DNA from: Saxibacter everestensis
GTDB taxonomy: Bacteria > Actinomycetota > Actinomycetes > Actinomycetales > Brevibacteriaceae
Assembly (NCBI RefSeq): GCF_025787225.1
Contig: NZ_CP090958.1
Span: 3,582,550-3,646,549, forward strand
Direction of reading: 5' to 3'
DNA: 64,000 nucleotides
Position numbers and translations under genes: made by a program. A model generated the notes under the pieces. The model searched no databases. It was not told the origin of the DNA and saw nothing but the letters and a program-made list of their open reading frames with translations. Positions 10,427 to 18,601 of the stretch are shown one piece after another. Each line of letters starts with the position of its first letter. Position 1 is the stretch's first letter.

Positions 10427-11950
10427 TCAGAGGGTCGTTATCTGCGCACCCACCGGGGTGTCGGTGTCGCCGCCGGACCCCCTGGTTCGACCCAGGGACA
10501 AAGCCGCCAGGAGTGAGCTGAAAGCCAGCAGGCCAGCGCAGATCCACGCCGCAGCGTTGAACCCGTTGCTGAAAGCGGTGATGGCGTCAGAAACAATCGC
10601 CGGAGTGCCCTGGCTGATCGCGCCGGCCAGCGTTTCGCGTATCTGCTCTGAAGGTGCCCCGGACATTCCGAGTCGGTAAATGATGGCGCCTACACTTCCC
10701 AACACCGCCACCCCGAGGCTCACCCCCAGCTCCGTGCTCGTCTCGCTGAGGGCGGATGCCGCACCGGCCTTCTCCGGGGGAGCAGCACCCAGCACAAGAT
10801 TCGTACCCAGTGCAGTGACCGGTCCTCCTCCTGCGTAGACCAGAACGAAGCCAAGAACCGCGAGCGGCATGTCGGCATTGCCGTCGACCTGGGCAACGAC
10901 AACGTATCCCGCAGCCGATATCGCGAGGGCGGCGGACACCACAAGCCCTGGTGGGAACCGCCGTGCCAGGATCGGCGCTGCAAGCGAGGCGATAATCAAA
11001 GCCACTGCAGCGGGAAGGAGCAGCAGACCCGAGACTAGCGGCGATCGGCCGGCGACAAGCTGGAAGTACTGGGTCAGGAACAGGTAAATTCCGCCCACCG
11101 CAGCCGTACTGATGAAGAGTACGGCCAACGCCACCCTGAAGTACCGGTTCCCGAACAATCCGAGGTCCAGCAGCGGATTCGCAACCCGGTCCTGACGCCG
11201 AACAAAGGCAACGCCCAGCATGAGGCCAAGAACAACCGAACCTGCTGCAACCCAGGTGAGGCCATGGCTCGCCGCCTCCTTGATTCCGAAAGTGACGGCA
11301 AACATGGTGCCTATGGCCAGCAGGACGCTCGGCACGTCCGGGAGGCCCGCCGTCGCGTCTCGGAACTCGGGCAGCAGCGCAGGACCGGCAGCAATCAGCA
11401 GGATCATGACAGGCACGCCCAGTAGGAACACCGATCCCCACCAGAAGTGCTCCAGCATCGCGCCACCCACAATAGGCCCGAGGGCAATTCCAGCGGAGAA
11501 CATGGTAGCCCAGATGCCTATCGCAAGGCCACGCTGCTGACCATCACGGAACATGTTGCTGATGAGCGCCAACGTCGAGGGCATCAGCGTGGCACCGGCG
11601 ATACCCATGAGTGCGCGGCTGACAATCAGCATCTCCGCCGTGGTTGAAAAAGCCGCAGCCACTGACGCAGCGCCAAAAGCAACAGCGCCAATCAACAGAA
11701 GCTTGCGTCGTCCTATCCGGTCGCCGAGTGACCCCATGGTGACAAGAAGCCCTGCGATGACGAACCCGTAGATGTCGACAATCCATAGAAGCTGCGTACT
11801 GGTCGGCTCCAGCGCAGCGCTGATGTGGGGAACACCGAGGTGGAGCACAGTGATGTCAAGGGATAGCAGCAGCGTGGGCAGCGCAAGAACGGCGAGACCT
11901 GACCATTCCCTGACCCCTGCTGCCTTGGTTGCTTGTTGTGCGTTCGTCAT
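10427..11950 (-). CDS. MFS drug exporter, DHA2 (EmrB/QacA) type, 14 membrane helices
   Basis: This 507-residue integral membrane protein has about 14 hydrophobic segments. The typical DHA2 features are TVLHLGVPHIS in helix 1, the loop motif GSLGDRIGRRKLLLIG after helix 2, and the motif-C-like stretch MGIAGATLMPSTLALI. The family exports hydrophobic cations and antibiotics by proton antiport. The substrate cannot be read from sequence. It is transcribed divergently from an HxlR regulator, with two 12-bp operator-like palindromes between them, so induction through that regulator is likely. Length is normal. Confidence 0.88.
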   Translation of the reverse strand: MTNAQQATKAAGVREWSGLAVLALPTLLLSLDITVLHLGVPHISAALEPTSTQLLWIVDIYGFVIAGLLVTMGSLGDRIGRRKLLLIGAVAFGAASVAAAFSTTAEMLIVSRALMGIAGATLMPSTLALISNMFRDGQQRGLAIGIWATMFSAGIALGPIVGGAMLEHFWWGSVFLLGVPVMILLIAAGPALLPEFRDATAGLPDVPSVLLAIGTMFAVTFGIKEAASHGLTWVAAGSVVLGLMLGVAFVRRQDRVANPLLDLGLFGNRYFRVALAVLFISTAAVGGIYLFLTQYFQLVAGRSPLVSGLLLLPAAVALIIASLAAPILARRFPPGLVVSAALAISAAGYVVVAQVDGNADMPLAVLGFVLVYAGGGPVTALGTNLVLGAAPPEKAGAASALSETSTELGVSLGVAVLGSVGAIIYRLGMSGAPSEQIRETLAGAISQGTPAIVSDAITAFSNGFNAAAWICAGLLAFSSLLAALSLGRTRGSGGDTDTPVGAQITTL

Positions 11951-11983
11951 AGCCCTAGTCTTGAGGCATATGATCTACATGGG

Positions 11984-12009
11984 AAGTACCTACTTAAAAG
12001 TACGTACTT
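11984..12009. promoter_or_regulatory. Tandem palindromic operator for the HxlR regulator
   Basis: Two 12-bp sites lie head to tail: AAGTACCTACTT (11984-11995, near-perfect palindrome) and AAGTACGTACTT (11998-12009, perfect palindrome), with centres 14 bp apart. They lie between the divergent MFS and HxlR genes, 15 bp before the regulator ATG. HxlR dimers bind sites of this kind (YodB and HxlR boxes contain GTA-N-TAC-like cores), so binding by the adjacent regulator is a reasonable inference. Confidence 0.7.
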
Positions 12010-12024
12010 ACCTGAAAGGAAGTA

Positions 12025-12378
12025 ATGGACAGCACAGACTACGGGCCCTTCACTTGCGGACTCGATGCCGCAATGGACGTGGTGGGCGGAAAATGGAAGC
12101 CGTTGATCCTCTGGGAGTTGCATGAAAGTCCCCAACGGTTCAATGCGCTGCACCGCAATCTGGCACGCGTCTCGCAGAAGGTCCTGACGCAGCAGCTGCG
12201 TGAGCTTGAAGAGCACGGAGTAGTCAATCGCAGAAGCTTCAACGAGGTCCCGCCCCGCGTGGAGTACTCGCTTACACCCGCCGGCGTGCAGCTCTTGGCT
12301 GCGCTGGAGCCGCTGGGAGACTGGGCTGTCGGCCACATCGACACCATAACTGCTGTCCATTCAGCCCACGCGGGCTAA
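12025..12378 (+). CDS. HxlR-family winged-helix transcriptional regulator
   Basis: This 117-residue protein has the HxlR layout: a Cys near the N-terminus (Cys11, FTCGLDAAMDVVGGKWK), the ILWELHESPQRFNALHR helices, and the recognition region SQKVLTQQLRELEEHGVV followed by a wing (YSLTPAGVQLL). The N-terminal Cys is conserved in redox or electrophile-sensing members such as YodB and HypR, so quinone or thiol-stress sensing is possible but unproven. The start ATG has AAAGGAAG upstream. It is divergent from the MFS exporter and probably represses it and itself through the tandem palindromes. Confidence 0.87.
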   Translation: MDSTDYGPFTCGLDAAMDVVGGKWKPLILWELHESPQRFNALHRNLARVSQKVLTQQLRELEEHGVVNRRSFNEVPPRVEYSLTPAGVQLLAALEPLGDWAVGHIDTITAVHSAHAG

Positions 12379-12522
12379 AGCCGGGAACCTTTCGGGCAGA
12401 TCTGGCGGCTTCGACTTAGGCGGAACCCACCATAGCTGCACGATGGGTCGTGAAGGGGGTCGAAAGAGGAGAGGCCTAACCGCTGTGCGATGTTTCGCCG
12501 ACCGTCTGCCGGATAACAACCG

Positions 12523-13239
12523 TCAGGACACGGTGACCGATCCACGCACCAACGGCGTCATGCCCTCCGATGTCTGCACTGCCGTAGTCGACCCGGCGGT
12601 TTCCAACCAGTTGGCGAGCATCCGGTATCCGCCCTCGGTGAGAACCGACTCCGGGTGGAACTGCACACCATGCAGTGGCGCCCTGCGGTGCTGGATGCCC
12701 ATCACGACACCGCCCTCGGTGCGGGCCGTCACGATGAACTCGTCTTCATCAATGGTCTGGTCAACCACGGCCAGCGAGTGATACCGAGTTGCGGTGAACG
12801 GATTCGGCTGACCGGCGAACAGTCCGGCGTCCTCGTGCACGACCAGACTCGTCTTTCCGTGCATAAGCTCGGGAGAATGCGTCACGGTAGCGCCGTAAGC
12901 CTCGGCGATCGCCTGGTGGCCGAGGCACACGCCCATCAGCGTCAGCGACCTCGCAGCGCACAGCCGAATCAGGTCGGGACATATCCCGGAATCCGCCGGG
13001 ACGCCAGGTCCCGGTGAGAGCAGCACACCGTCGATGTCGGCGATGCTCGATTCGAGTTCATCGGGAGCGAAGACATCGTTTCGAACCACGGTCGTCCTGG
13101 CACCGAGTTGCTGCAGGTATCCGACCAGCGTGTACACGAAGCTGTCATAGTTATCGATCACCAGAATGCGCGGCCCGTCGGCAGACGACGATTCGCTCGC
13201 CTCGGCAAAATGGACGTCTGGTTGAGTTGTCTCGGCCAT
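12523..13239 (-). CDS. Glutamine amidotransferase, anthranilate/aminodeoxychorismate synthase component II
   Basis: This 238-residue class I amidotransferase releases ammonia from glutamine for chorismate amination. It has LVIDNYDSFVYTLVGYLQQLG, the nucleophile Cys in MGVCLGHQAIAEAYG, and the His/Glu of QFHPESVLTEGG. Members at this actinobacterial locus are named pabA or trpG, and sequence alone does not separate folate from tryptophan use. No chorismate-binding partner lies nearby. The ATG overlaps by one base the stop of the preceding 56-aa membrane protein gene, which in turn overlaps the sortase gene. The three form a coupled operon. Confidence 0.88.
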   Translation of the reverse strand: MAETTQPDVHFAEASESSSADGPRILVIDNYDSFVYTLVGYLQQLGARTTVVRNDVFAPDELESSIADIDGVLLSPGPGVPADSGICPDLIRLCAARSLTLMGVCLGHQAIAEAYGATVTHSPELMHGKTSLVVHEDAGLFAGQPNPFTATRYHSLAVVDQTIDEDEFIVTARTEGGVVMGIQHRRAPLHGVQFHPESVLTEGGYRMLANWLETAGSTTAVQTSEGMTPLVRGSVTVS

Positions 13240-13409
13240 CAGGAAGCTCCGGCGTCATCGAGCGTTGCATCGTTGAAGGGCATATAGGGCGCGATTTCCG
13301 GGAACACCCACTCCATCAGGGCGAGAGTCGCGGCCACGAAGAGAACCGCACAGAGCAGGACACGGACAGGCCAACGGCCCGGCAAATGGTTCCACAGCCA
13401 GGCGTACAT
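13239..13409 (-). CDS. 56-aa single-span membrane protein in the sortase operon
   Basis: Translating the minus strand gives a 56-residue protein starting MYAWLWNHLPGRWPVRV, with one hydrophobic segment (LLCAVLFVAATLALMEWVF) and ending with PYMPFNDATLDD. Its ATG overlaps the sortase stop and its stop overlaps the next ATG (TGATG at both ends), which is strong evidence that it is translated. Actinobacteria commonly carry a similar small protein with an N-terminal Trp/Pro pattern and a C-terminal PFND motif at this place. The function is unknown. A membrane partner of the class E sortase is only a guess from coupling. Confidence 0.82.
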   Translation of the reverse strand: MYAWLWNHLPGRWPVRVLLCAVLFVAATLALMEWVFPEIAPYMPFNDATLDDAGAS

Positions 13410-14656
13410 CAGCTGCCCTCCTTGTTGTTCTTCTTGTATGCCTTACTGTCCGCGATTGTGTCCGGCGGGCCATCTGCGGCAGGACGCCAGTCCGTCATCT
13501 CGGCGTAGGCAATGTAACGTTCCCGGGCGGAGAACATCGGATTGCATGCGGTCAGCGTCATGATCCGGTCCTTTGCCTTAACGTCAGGCATCGCTGGCAC
13601 GTCCTCGAGGACCTCCACCTTATCCGGGGTCACGATGTCGAAGTTCCTGAACGTGTAGGTGTAATAGCCTTCCTTGGTCTGCACGACGATATCGTCGCCG
13701 GGCCGGAACTCCGCAATCTGATTCAGCGGCTTGCCAAAGGTGACCCGATGGCCGGCGACGGCGAAATTGCCGACCTCGCCGGGGAGGGCGCTATCGGGGT
13801 ATCGGCCGAGGCCCATCCGGTTCAGCACCGGCTCCAGTGAAACGCCCTCCGCCATCGTGCGGTAGTAGTCGTCGCCGAAGCGGGGGATGTAGACGATGCC
13901 GAACGCCGTGTTTTCCGCCGGCACGTCACCTATCACGGGAGTGTCCGGATCTGACGGAGGTTTAGGCTCCTCACCACCGGACCAGTCGTCGGTCAGGTTG
14001 CGGGCAATTTCTTCGTTCTCCCGGTTAGCGTCGAGATCCGTCCAGACAAGCTGCCAGGCCACGAACATCAGGAGCACGACGCCCAGGGTTATGCAGAGTT
14101 CGCCGAAACCTCGGATGGTGCCACGCACGAAGCCAAGTGGCTCCGGCTGCCGCCTACCGGCTTTGGCTGGCGGTGGTCCAACGCCGGACCCGCCCGATCC
14201 CTGGTCCGAATAGTCGGACTCGCGCGGATCGTCGGAACGTGAGCCGCGGTCGTCTGTACCTGAGCCGTGGTCGGAAAACAGCTCAAGTAACGGCAGCTCA
14301 CCCGTGCCCGAGTCCTGCGCTGCCGGCGCGGTCTCGGGCGGATGCGCGGGGTAGCCAGGAGCCTGGCTGTCGGCTTCCTGATACTCGTCCATACGCGGTT
14401 GGGCCCTGACCCGTGAACTGGGCTCGACCGGATAGCCCTGTGGCGTATCGGTCGGAATCCGTTGCGAGGGCCCCCCGGCAGGCCTGGCTGACGGCGGCTG
14501 GGGCACGTCGTGCATCGGCCATTCGGGTGGCTGAGAATCGGATCCGGGCGGCGATTGCTCCGGTGCCGGGGAACTGGAATCGGCCTGACTAGCCAGCCGG
14601 GCCTTTTCCTGCTCGCGCAGCTGGCGACGTGTGGGGAACGCGTCCTGCTCCGTCAT
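13409..14656 (-). CDS. Class E sortase with long Pro-rich cytoplasmic N-terminus
   Basis: This 415-residue transpeptidase has about 180 disordered N-terminal residues rich in Pro, Gln, Ser and Asp. One membrane helix (ITLGVVLLMFVAWQLVW) follows, then an extracellular sortase fold. Catalytic residues are His303 (VAGHRVTF), Cys371 in MTLTACNP and an Arg in FSARERY. Class E sortases attach LAxTG-type proteins to the wall in high-GC Gram-positives. No LPxTG or LAxTG substrate is encoded in this window. The unusually long cytoplasmic tail may be a phosphorylation or scaffold region, since the kinase genes lie nearby, but that is inference. Confidence 0.9.
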   Translation of the reverse strand: MTEQDAFPTRRQLREQEKARLASQADSSSPAPEQSPPGSDSQPPEWPMHDVPQPPSARPAGGPSQRIPTDTPQGYPVEPSSRVRAQPRMDEYQEADSQAPGYPAHPPETAPAAQDSGTGELPLLELFSDHGSGTDDRGSRSDDPRESDYSDQGSGGSGVGPPPAKAGRRQPEPLGFVRGTIRGFGELCITLGVVLLMFVAWQLVWTDLDANRENEEIARNLTDDWSGGEEPKPPSDPDTPVIGDVPAENTAFGIVYIPRFGDDYYRTMAEGVSLEPVLNRMGLGRYPDSALPGEVGNFAVAGHRVTFGKPLNQIAEFRPGDDIVVQTKEGYYTYTFRNFDIVTPDKVEVLEDVPAMPDVKAKDRIMTLTACNPMFSARERYIAYAEMTDWRPAADGPPDTIADSKAYKKNNKEGS

Positions 14657-15388
14657 TTACCCGGCGACCTTCGCATAGCGCAATTCGAGTCCGCCTTCAT
14701 ACGGTTGCATTTTCAAATCGGAGTGATTCTGCACAGACCATCCAAGCCCTACCAGATCTACGTACTGCAGGTAGATGTCGATCTCCCGTGAAGCGTCCAG
14801 CGCGCTTCTCAGACTGCCCTGGCTGCCCACGGCGCTAATCTTATAGGGCGGTGAATATACCCGGCCATTCAGTCGTAGGGTATTGCCGACGCAACGCACG
14901 GCTGATGTCGTGATGAGTCGCTGGCCCTGAATCGAAACGGCCTCGGCCCCACCGGCCCACAAGGCGTTCACCACGGACTGCACATCCTGTTGATGAATGA
15001 CCAGATCATTGGGCGAGACACCGTCGGGCTGGGCGCGCTCACGCGGCGCATCATCCAGTGTGACGGTCAACCCGGGCCCGGAGGCGTCGCTCAACCCTGA
15101 CGCCGTCTCCAGCTCTGCCGACTGTTGCTGCGCGGTGGCGACGTCATCATCGCGGACGGCTTCCTTCGCAGTCAGTGCGTCGACTTCCGCCTGCAGATCG
15201 CCTATCTCAGCGCTGAGTTCATTGGCCTGCTGGGACTGGCCGCGGATGAGGTCGGCGAAATCGGTATCCTCTGATCGCAGCTCGGTTCCGGCGGAAAGCC
15301 TGATGCTGGTGACCAACATCAGGCCACAGAGGACGAGGACCGACATCACTCCGAGGCGCGATGCAGGAAGCTTCCAGAGTTTTGCCAC
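14657..15388 (-). CDS. DUF881 family membrane-anchored protein
   Basis: This 243-residue protein has an N-terminal signal-anchor (RLGVMSVLVLCGLMLVTSI). A coiled-coil-like segment with heptads (about 45-95, QANELSAEIGDLQAEVDAL) leads to the DUF881 domain (GPGLTVTLDDA, then NDLVIHQQDVQSVVNALWAGGAEAVSI in two parts). The family is common in Firmicutes and Actinobacteria, often near division genes, and its function is unknown. It is divergent from crgA (79 bp gap) and lies directly upstream of the sortase gene, with no gap between its stop and the sortase start, so an operon with sortase is likely. Confidence 0.87.
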   Translation of the reverse strand: MAKLWKLPASRLGVMSVLVLCGLMLVTSIRLSAGTELRSEDTDFADLIRGQSQQANELSAEIGDLQAEVDALTAKEAVRDDDVATAQQQSAELETASGLSDASGPGLTVTLDDAPRERAQPDGVSPNDLVIHQQDVQSVVNALWAGGAEAVSIQGQRLITTSAVRCVGNTLRLNGRVYSPPYKISAVGSQGSLRSALDASREIDIYLQYVDLVGLGWSVQNHSDLKMQPYEGGLELRYAKVAG

Positions 15389-15466
15389 CCGCTCCCTTTC
15401 GCTCGATTGCCCTTTTGCCAGTAGAATCAGGGGAAGTCCGTTTACGTACAGTGTGAGGAGTCGGAC

Positions 15467-15712
15467 GTGCCTGAGTCCAAAACGAGGAAGAAGTCAGCGT
15501 ATACAGCGCCGACCGCCTCCACGTCTACCAAGCCTAACGCCCGGTGGTTCCTGCCGGTAATGCTCGGCATCCTGTTACTCGGACTCGCCTGGATCATTAC
15601 CTTCTACGTTTCACAGGGCGCCTTCCCGGTCGAAAGCTGGGGTAACTGGAACCTGCTGGCCGGCTTCGCCATCATTATCGTTGGCTTTGGCATGTCCACC
15701 CGCTGGCGGTAA
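15467..15712 (+). CDS. crgA: Cell division protein CrgA
   Basis: This 81-residue membrane protein has two helices: RWFLPVMLGILLLGLAWIITFYV and WNLLAGFAIIIVGFGMST. The preceding tail is basic, and the motif between and after the helices (FPVESWGNWN, STRWR end) is typical. CrgA recruits PBPs and FtsZ-linked proteins at the division site in Streptomyces and Mycobacterium. The start is a GTG with GTGAGGAG upstream. The gene is monocistronic and followed by a strong hairpin. Its nearness to pbpA and pknA/B fits the conserved cell-growth cluster. Confidence 0.93.
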   Translation: MPESKTRKKSAYTAPTASTSTKPNARWFLPVMLGILLLGLAWIITFYVSQGAFPVESWGNWNLLAGFAIIIVGFGMSTRWR

Positions 15713-15740
15713 CGACCTGGAGCGGCAGTAAAGACGATCT

Positions 15741-15789
15741 AAGTAGGGGCCTCGCGCAGTGACCAGTTCACAGAGCGAGGCCCCTACTT
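15741..15789. terminator. Strong bidirectional hairpin after crgA
   Basis: AAGTAGGGGCCTCGC (15741-15755) and GCGAGGCCCCTACTT (15775-15789) are perfect 15-bp inverted repeats around a 19-nt loop. It sits between convergent crgA and the ABC permease gene, so it can stop transcription from both sides. Confidence 0.82.
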
Positions 15790-15827
15790 CTTTGCTGCAC
15801 CGGCGCTTTGGCCGGCAACACGCATCG

Positions 15828-16643
15828 CTAGCTGCGCAGCCGCCGATAGGCACGGGCAGTCATGGGAATGAACACCAGCGTGATCACCAGCGGCCAGGCC
15901 ACGGCGAGCAGGACGGCGTTTTCCGCGGCCCAGCTACCGTCGGATCCGGTGGGGTTGCCGAAGAGCTGCCGCGCCGCCAGCGCCGTGGCCGAGATCGGGT
16001 TCCACTCCGCGACCGGAGCGAGCCAGGCCGGCATGGTTGCCGGCGCAACGAAGACGTTGGACAAGAAGCCGATCGGCCAGACAAGCACCTGCACCGCCAT
16101 CGTGGCGCCCTCTCCACGCAGGACCAACCCGAGGAAGATCCCGACCCACAACAAGGCGAAGCGGAGCCATAGCAGCAGGACGATGGCGAGCGCCGCCCCG
16201 CCCGGGCCGCCGGTGACCTGCCAGCCGATCAACAGGCCACCGACAAGCAGCACGGTCAGTTCGAGCACCGAGTTCGCCATGTCGGCCCCGGCACGCCCCA
16301 GTGCGACGGCGGCGCTGCTCATCGGCATCGATCGGAATCGGTCCGTGATCCCCTTCCGCGCGTCGGCCGCAACGGCGGACATTGTGGCCTCCAGCCCGAA
16401 CATCATCGCAAGCGCGAACATGCCGGGCAGCAGGAAGCTGATGTACCCGCCGCCGCCGGGAACCTCGATCGCGCCGCCGAATAGAAAGCCGAACATCAGC
16501 AGCAACATGATGGAGAACATCAGGCCGAAGATCGGAGTCCAAGGCTGCCGCACCCAGTGCAGCAGGTCCCGTTGAGTGATGATCCAGCCCTGGCGGAGCG
16601 TGGCCAGCGGCCGGGATCCGTCGATTGTGCGTGCTGTCATCAC
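15828..16643 (-). CDS. ABC-2 type permease, DrrB-like
   Basis: This 271-residue membrane protein has about six helices and the ABC-2 permease pattern (RDLLHWVRQPWTPIFGLMFSIMLL in two parts, then FGFLFGG, and PIGFLSNVFVAPATMPAWL with the following WNPIS). The PxxxLSNVFVxxxxMP stretch is typical of daunorubicin-resistance permease DrrB and its relatives. Its ATG overlaps the ATPase stop by 4 bp (ATGA), so the two are co-translated. It should form the membrane half of an exporter. The substrate is unknown. Confidence 0.88.
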   Translation of the reverse strand: MMTARTIDGSRPLATLRQGWIITQRDLLHWVRQPWTPIFGLMFSIMLLLMFGFLFGGAIEVPGGGGYISFLLPGMFALAMMFGLEATMSAVAADARKGITDRFRSMPMSSAAVALGRAGADMANSVLELTVLLVGGLLIGWQVTGGPGGAALAIVLLLWLRFALLWVGIFLGLVLRGEGATMAVQVLVWPIGFLSNVFVAPATMPAWLAPVAEWNPISATALAARQLFGNPTGSDGSWAAENAVLLAVAWPLVITLVFIPMTARAYRRLRS

Positions 16644-17599
16644 CGTGTCTCCTTGTCCGTCAGCTTGTCCGTCAGCGCGAGGAAGACCTCGTCGAGCGTT
16701 GGCCGGCGCAGTAAAACGTCCTCCGGTTGGACATGCTGCGCATCCAGAACACGCACCACGGCCGCCAGCGCCGCGGTACCGGAGGGAACCTCGACGGTGA
16801 GCGTGCGGGACTCCGTGTCGATCGAGACCGGAGAGCTCAGCCCACCCGACATCGCCGCGGCGGTCCGCTCCAGCTGTTCGCTGTCCGCCAGCGCTATCAC
16901 CACCCGATCGCCGCCCAGCTGCTTCTTGAGCACCTCGGGCGGGTCGTCGGCAACCACCTTCCCGTGGTTCATCACAGAGATCCGATCGGCGAGTTGGTCG
17001 GCCTCGTCAAGGTACTGCGTGGTCAGCAGGACTGTAGTTCCACTGGCGGCCACGGCTCGGATGCTGGCCCAGACCTCGTTGCGCGCCCGGGGGTCCAGGC
17101 CGGTCGTGGGTTCGTCCAGGAAGAGCACCGCAGCCGCCAGGATCAGGCCGACGGCGATGTCGAGCCTGCGGCGCATCCCGCCGGAGTAGGTGGACACTGG
17201 CCGACCCGACGCATCCGTGAGGTCGAACGTCTCCAGTAGCTCGTCGGCGCGGCGCTGGGCGTCCCGCTTCCCCAGGTCGAGCAGCCGACCGAACATCACC
17301 AGGTTCTCCCGCCCGGTCAGGACCTCGTCGAGGGCGGCGCTCTGCCCGACCAGCCCGATGTTCCGGCGCACCTGCGGCGCCTCCGTTCGCACGTCGTGCC
17401 CGGCAACCGTGGCGCGTCCCCCGTCGAGCTCGATCAGGGTGGTGAGCGCCTTCACGCCAGTACTCTTCCCGGCGCCGTTCGGGCCGAGCAGGCCATGAAT
17501 GGACCCCGCGCGGATGGCGAGATCGAAGCCGTCCAGCGCCTGCACGTCGCCGTATCTTTTTTGCAGACCGAGCGCGTCCACGGCATAGGAGGGTGACAT
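16640..17599 (-). CDS. ABC transporter ATPase, DrrA-like
   Basis: This 319-residue protein has a single ABC domain: Walker A GPNGAGKST, signature YSGGMRRRLD and Walker B VLFLDEPTTGLDP, with the switch His replaced by Gln in LLTTQYLDEADQLADRI, as in DrrA-type ATPases. The C-terminal 80 residues form the DrrA-specific extension ending with LRRPTLDEVFLALT. The family powers export of anthracyclines, lipids or other hydrophobic compounds. It is divergent from a TetR regulator 76 bp away, which probably represses it. Confidence 0.9.
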   Translation of the reverse strand: MSPSYAVDALGLQKRYGDVQALDGFDLAIRAGSIHGLLGPNGAGKSTGVKALTTLIELDGGRATVAGHDVRTEAPQVRRNIGLVGQSAALDEVLTGRENLVMFGRLLDLGKRDAQRRADELLETFDLTDASGRPVSTYSGGMRRRLDIAVGLILAAAVLFLDEPTTGLDPRARNEVWASIRAVAASGTTVLLTTQYLDEADQLADRISVMNHGKVVADDPPEVLKKQLGGDRVVIALADSEQLERTAAAMSGGLSSPVSIDTESRTLTVEVPSGTAALAAVVRVLDAQHVQPEDVLLRRPTLDEVFLALTDKLTDKETR

Positions 17600-17608
17600 G
17601 ATTCTCCT

Positions 17609-17665
17609 TACTTCGTAGCCCTTACGGAATTAGAGGATACGGATCATCGTACACCGAACGAAGTA
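17609..17665. promoter_or_regulatory. Inverted repeat between ABC exporter and TetR gene
   Basis: TACTTCGT (17609-17616) and ACGAAGTA (17658-17665) are perfect 8-bp inverted repeats, one near each divergent start. TACG-N6-CGTA (17638-17651) lies between them. These are candidate TetR half-sites. Half-sites 41 bp apart would be unusual for one dimer. Confidence 0.4.
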
Positions 17666-17675
17666 GACTTGAAAG

Positions 17676-18443
17676 ATGCCAGACGACGCCACGCTTCCCG
17701 AGCAGACCGACCGCACCCTGACCCTGCTATGGCGCAAGCTGCTCGGGGGCCGTCAGGGCTCGCGCGGACCAAAGCAAAAGGTGTCGGTCGATGAGATAGT
17801 AACGGCGGCAATCGCGATTGCGGACGCCGAAGGCCTTGACACGTTTTCCATGCGCAAGGTTGCCGAGGAACTTCGGCTGGGGGTCATGACGCTCTACACC
17901 TACGTCCCGGGCAGGGCTGAGTTGATCGGCTTGATGGTCGATCAGGTAATCGGTGAGCAGACCCTGTCGCCACACCAAGGCTCCGTTCGAGAGCGCCTAA
18001 CGGCGATCGCCCGGCTGGACTGGGATGAGTTCCACCGGCATCCGTGGCTGCTGCAGGCGAACCTGGCCCGGCCGTGGATCGGACCGCACATCTCAGACCG
18101 ATACGAATGGCAGCTGGCAGCGATCGAGGGGATCGGCCTGGGCGACATCGACATGGACCAGATCGTCACACTGGTCACCGGTTTCGCCGCTACCGCCGCC
18201 AGGGCCGACATCGACGCACGTCGCACTCAGGAACAGTCCGGCATCTCGGATCGTCAGTGGTGGGAGATCAACAGCCCGATCCTGGAGCGGATAATGGCGG
18301 GCACGCATTACCCGATCTCCGGACGGGTGGGCCAGAGCGCCGGCGAGGCTTATGACGCGGTCAGCGACCCAGAGCTGTCCTTCAGGTTCGGGCTCGAACG
18401 AATTCTCGACGGCATCGAGCTTTTCATCGATCGAAAGCGCTAG
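17676..18443 (+). CDS. TetR-family regulator (TetR/AcrR with TetR_C-like ligand domain)
   Basis: This 255-residue regulator carries the helix-turn-helix near residues 40-80 (VSVDEIVTAAIAIADAEGL, then FSMRKVAEELRLGVMTLYTYV in two parts). The long C-terminal ligand domain, with WQLAAIEGIGLGDIDMDQIV, resembles the tetracycline-repressor-type C-terminal family that usually controls adjacent exporters. It is divergent from the DrrAB-like exporter with a 76-bp shared control region, so it is its probable repressor. The ligand cannot be read from sequence. Confidence 0.86.
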   Translation: MPDDATLPEQTDRTLTLLWRKLLGGRQGSRGPKQKVSVDEIVTAAIAIADAEGLDTFSMRKVAEELRLGVMTLYTYVPGRAELIGLMVDQVIGEQTLSPHQGSVRERLTAIARLDWDEFHRHPWLLQANLARPWIGPHISDRYEWQLAAIEGIGLGDIDMDQIVTLVTGFAATAARADIDARRTQEQSGISDRQWWEINSPILERIMAGTHYPISGRVGQSAGEAYDAVSDPELSFRFGLERILDGIELFIDRKR

Positions 18444-18526
18444 CGGAAGACGGTGCCAAGCCGGTGTGACGCTACGCCCCCCGGGCGGCATGTCCCGGAG
18501 TGCCGGTCCGAAACCCGGGCCAAAAG

Positions 18527-18590
18527 TTATTCACAGCTGTGGAATTACATGTGTGTAACTTCTCCCCATGTGGACGAATCCTGTGGATAA
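18527..18590. promoter_or_regulatory. DnaA-box cluster outside oriC
   Basis: TTATTCACA (18527-18535) is a good DnaA box and TGTGGATAA (18582-18590) is a perfect one on the other strand. Weaker TGTGGA sequences at 18539-18544 and 18569-18574 lie between them. This 64-bp non-coding stretch is in the gap between a TetR gene and the rhomboid gene (convergent) and lies 19 kb from oriC. It could titrate DnaA or act as a DnaA-reactivating or timing site. Confidence 0.6.
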
Positions 18591-18601
18591 CTCGGAAGAA
18601 G

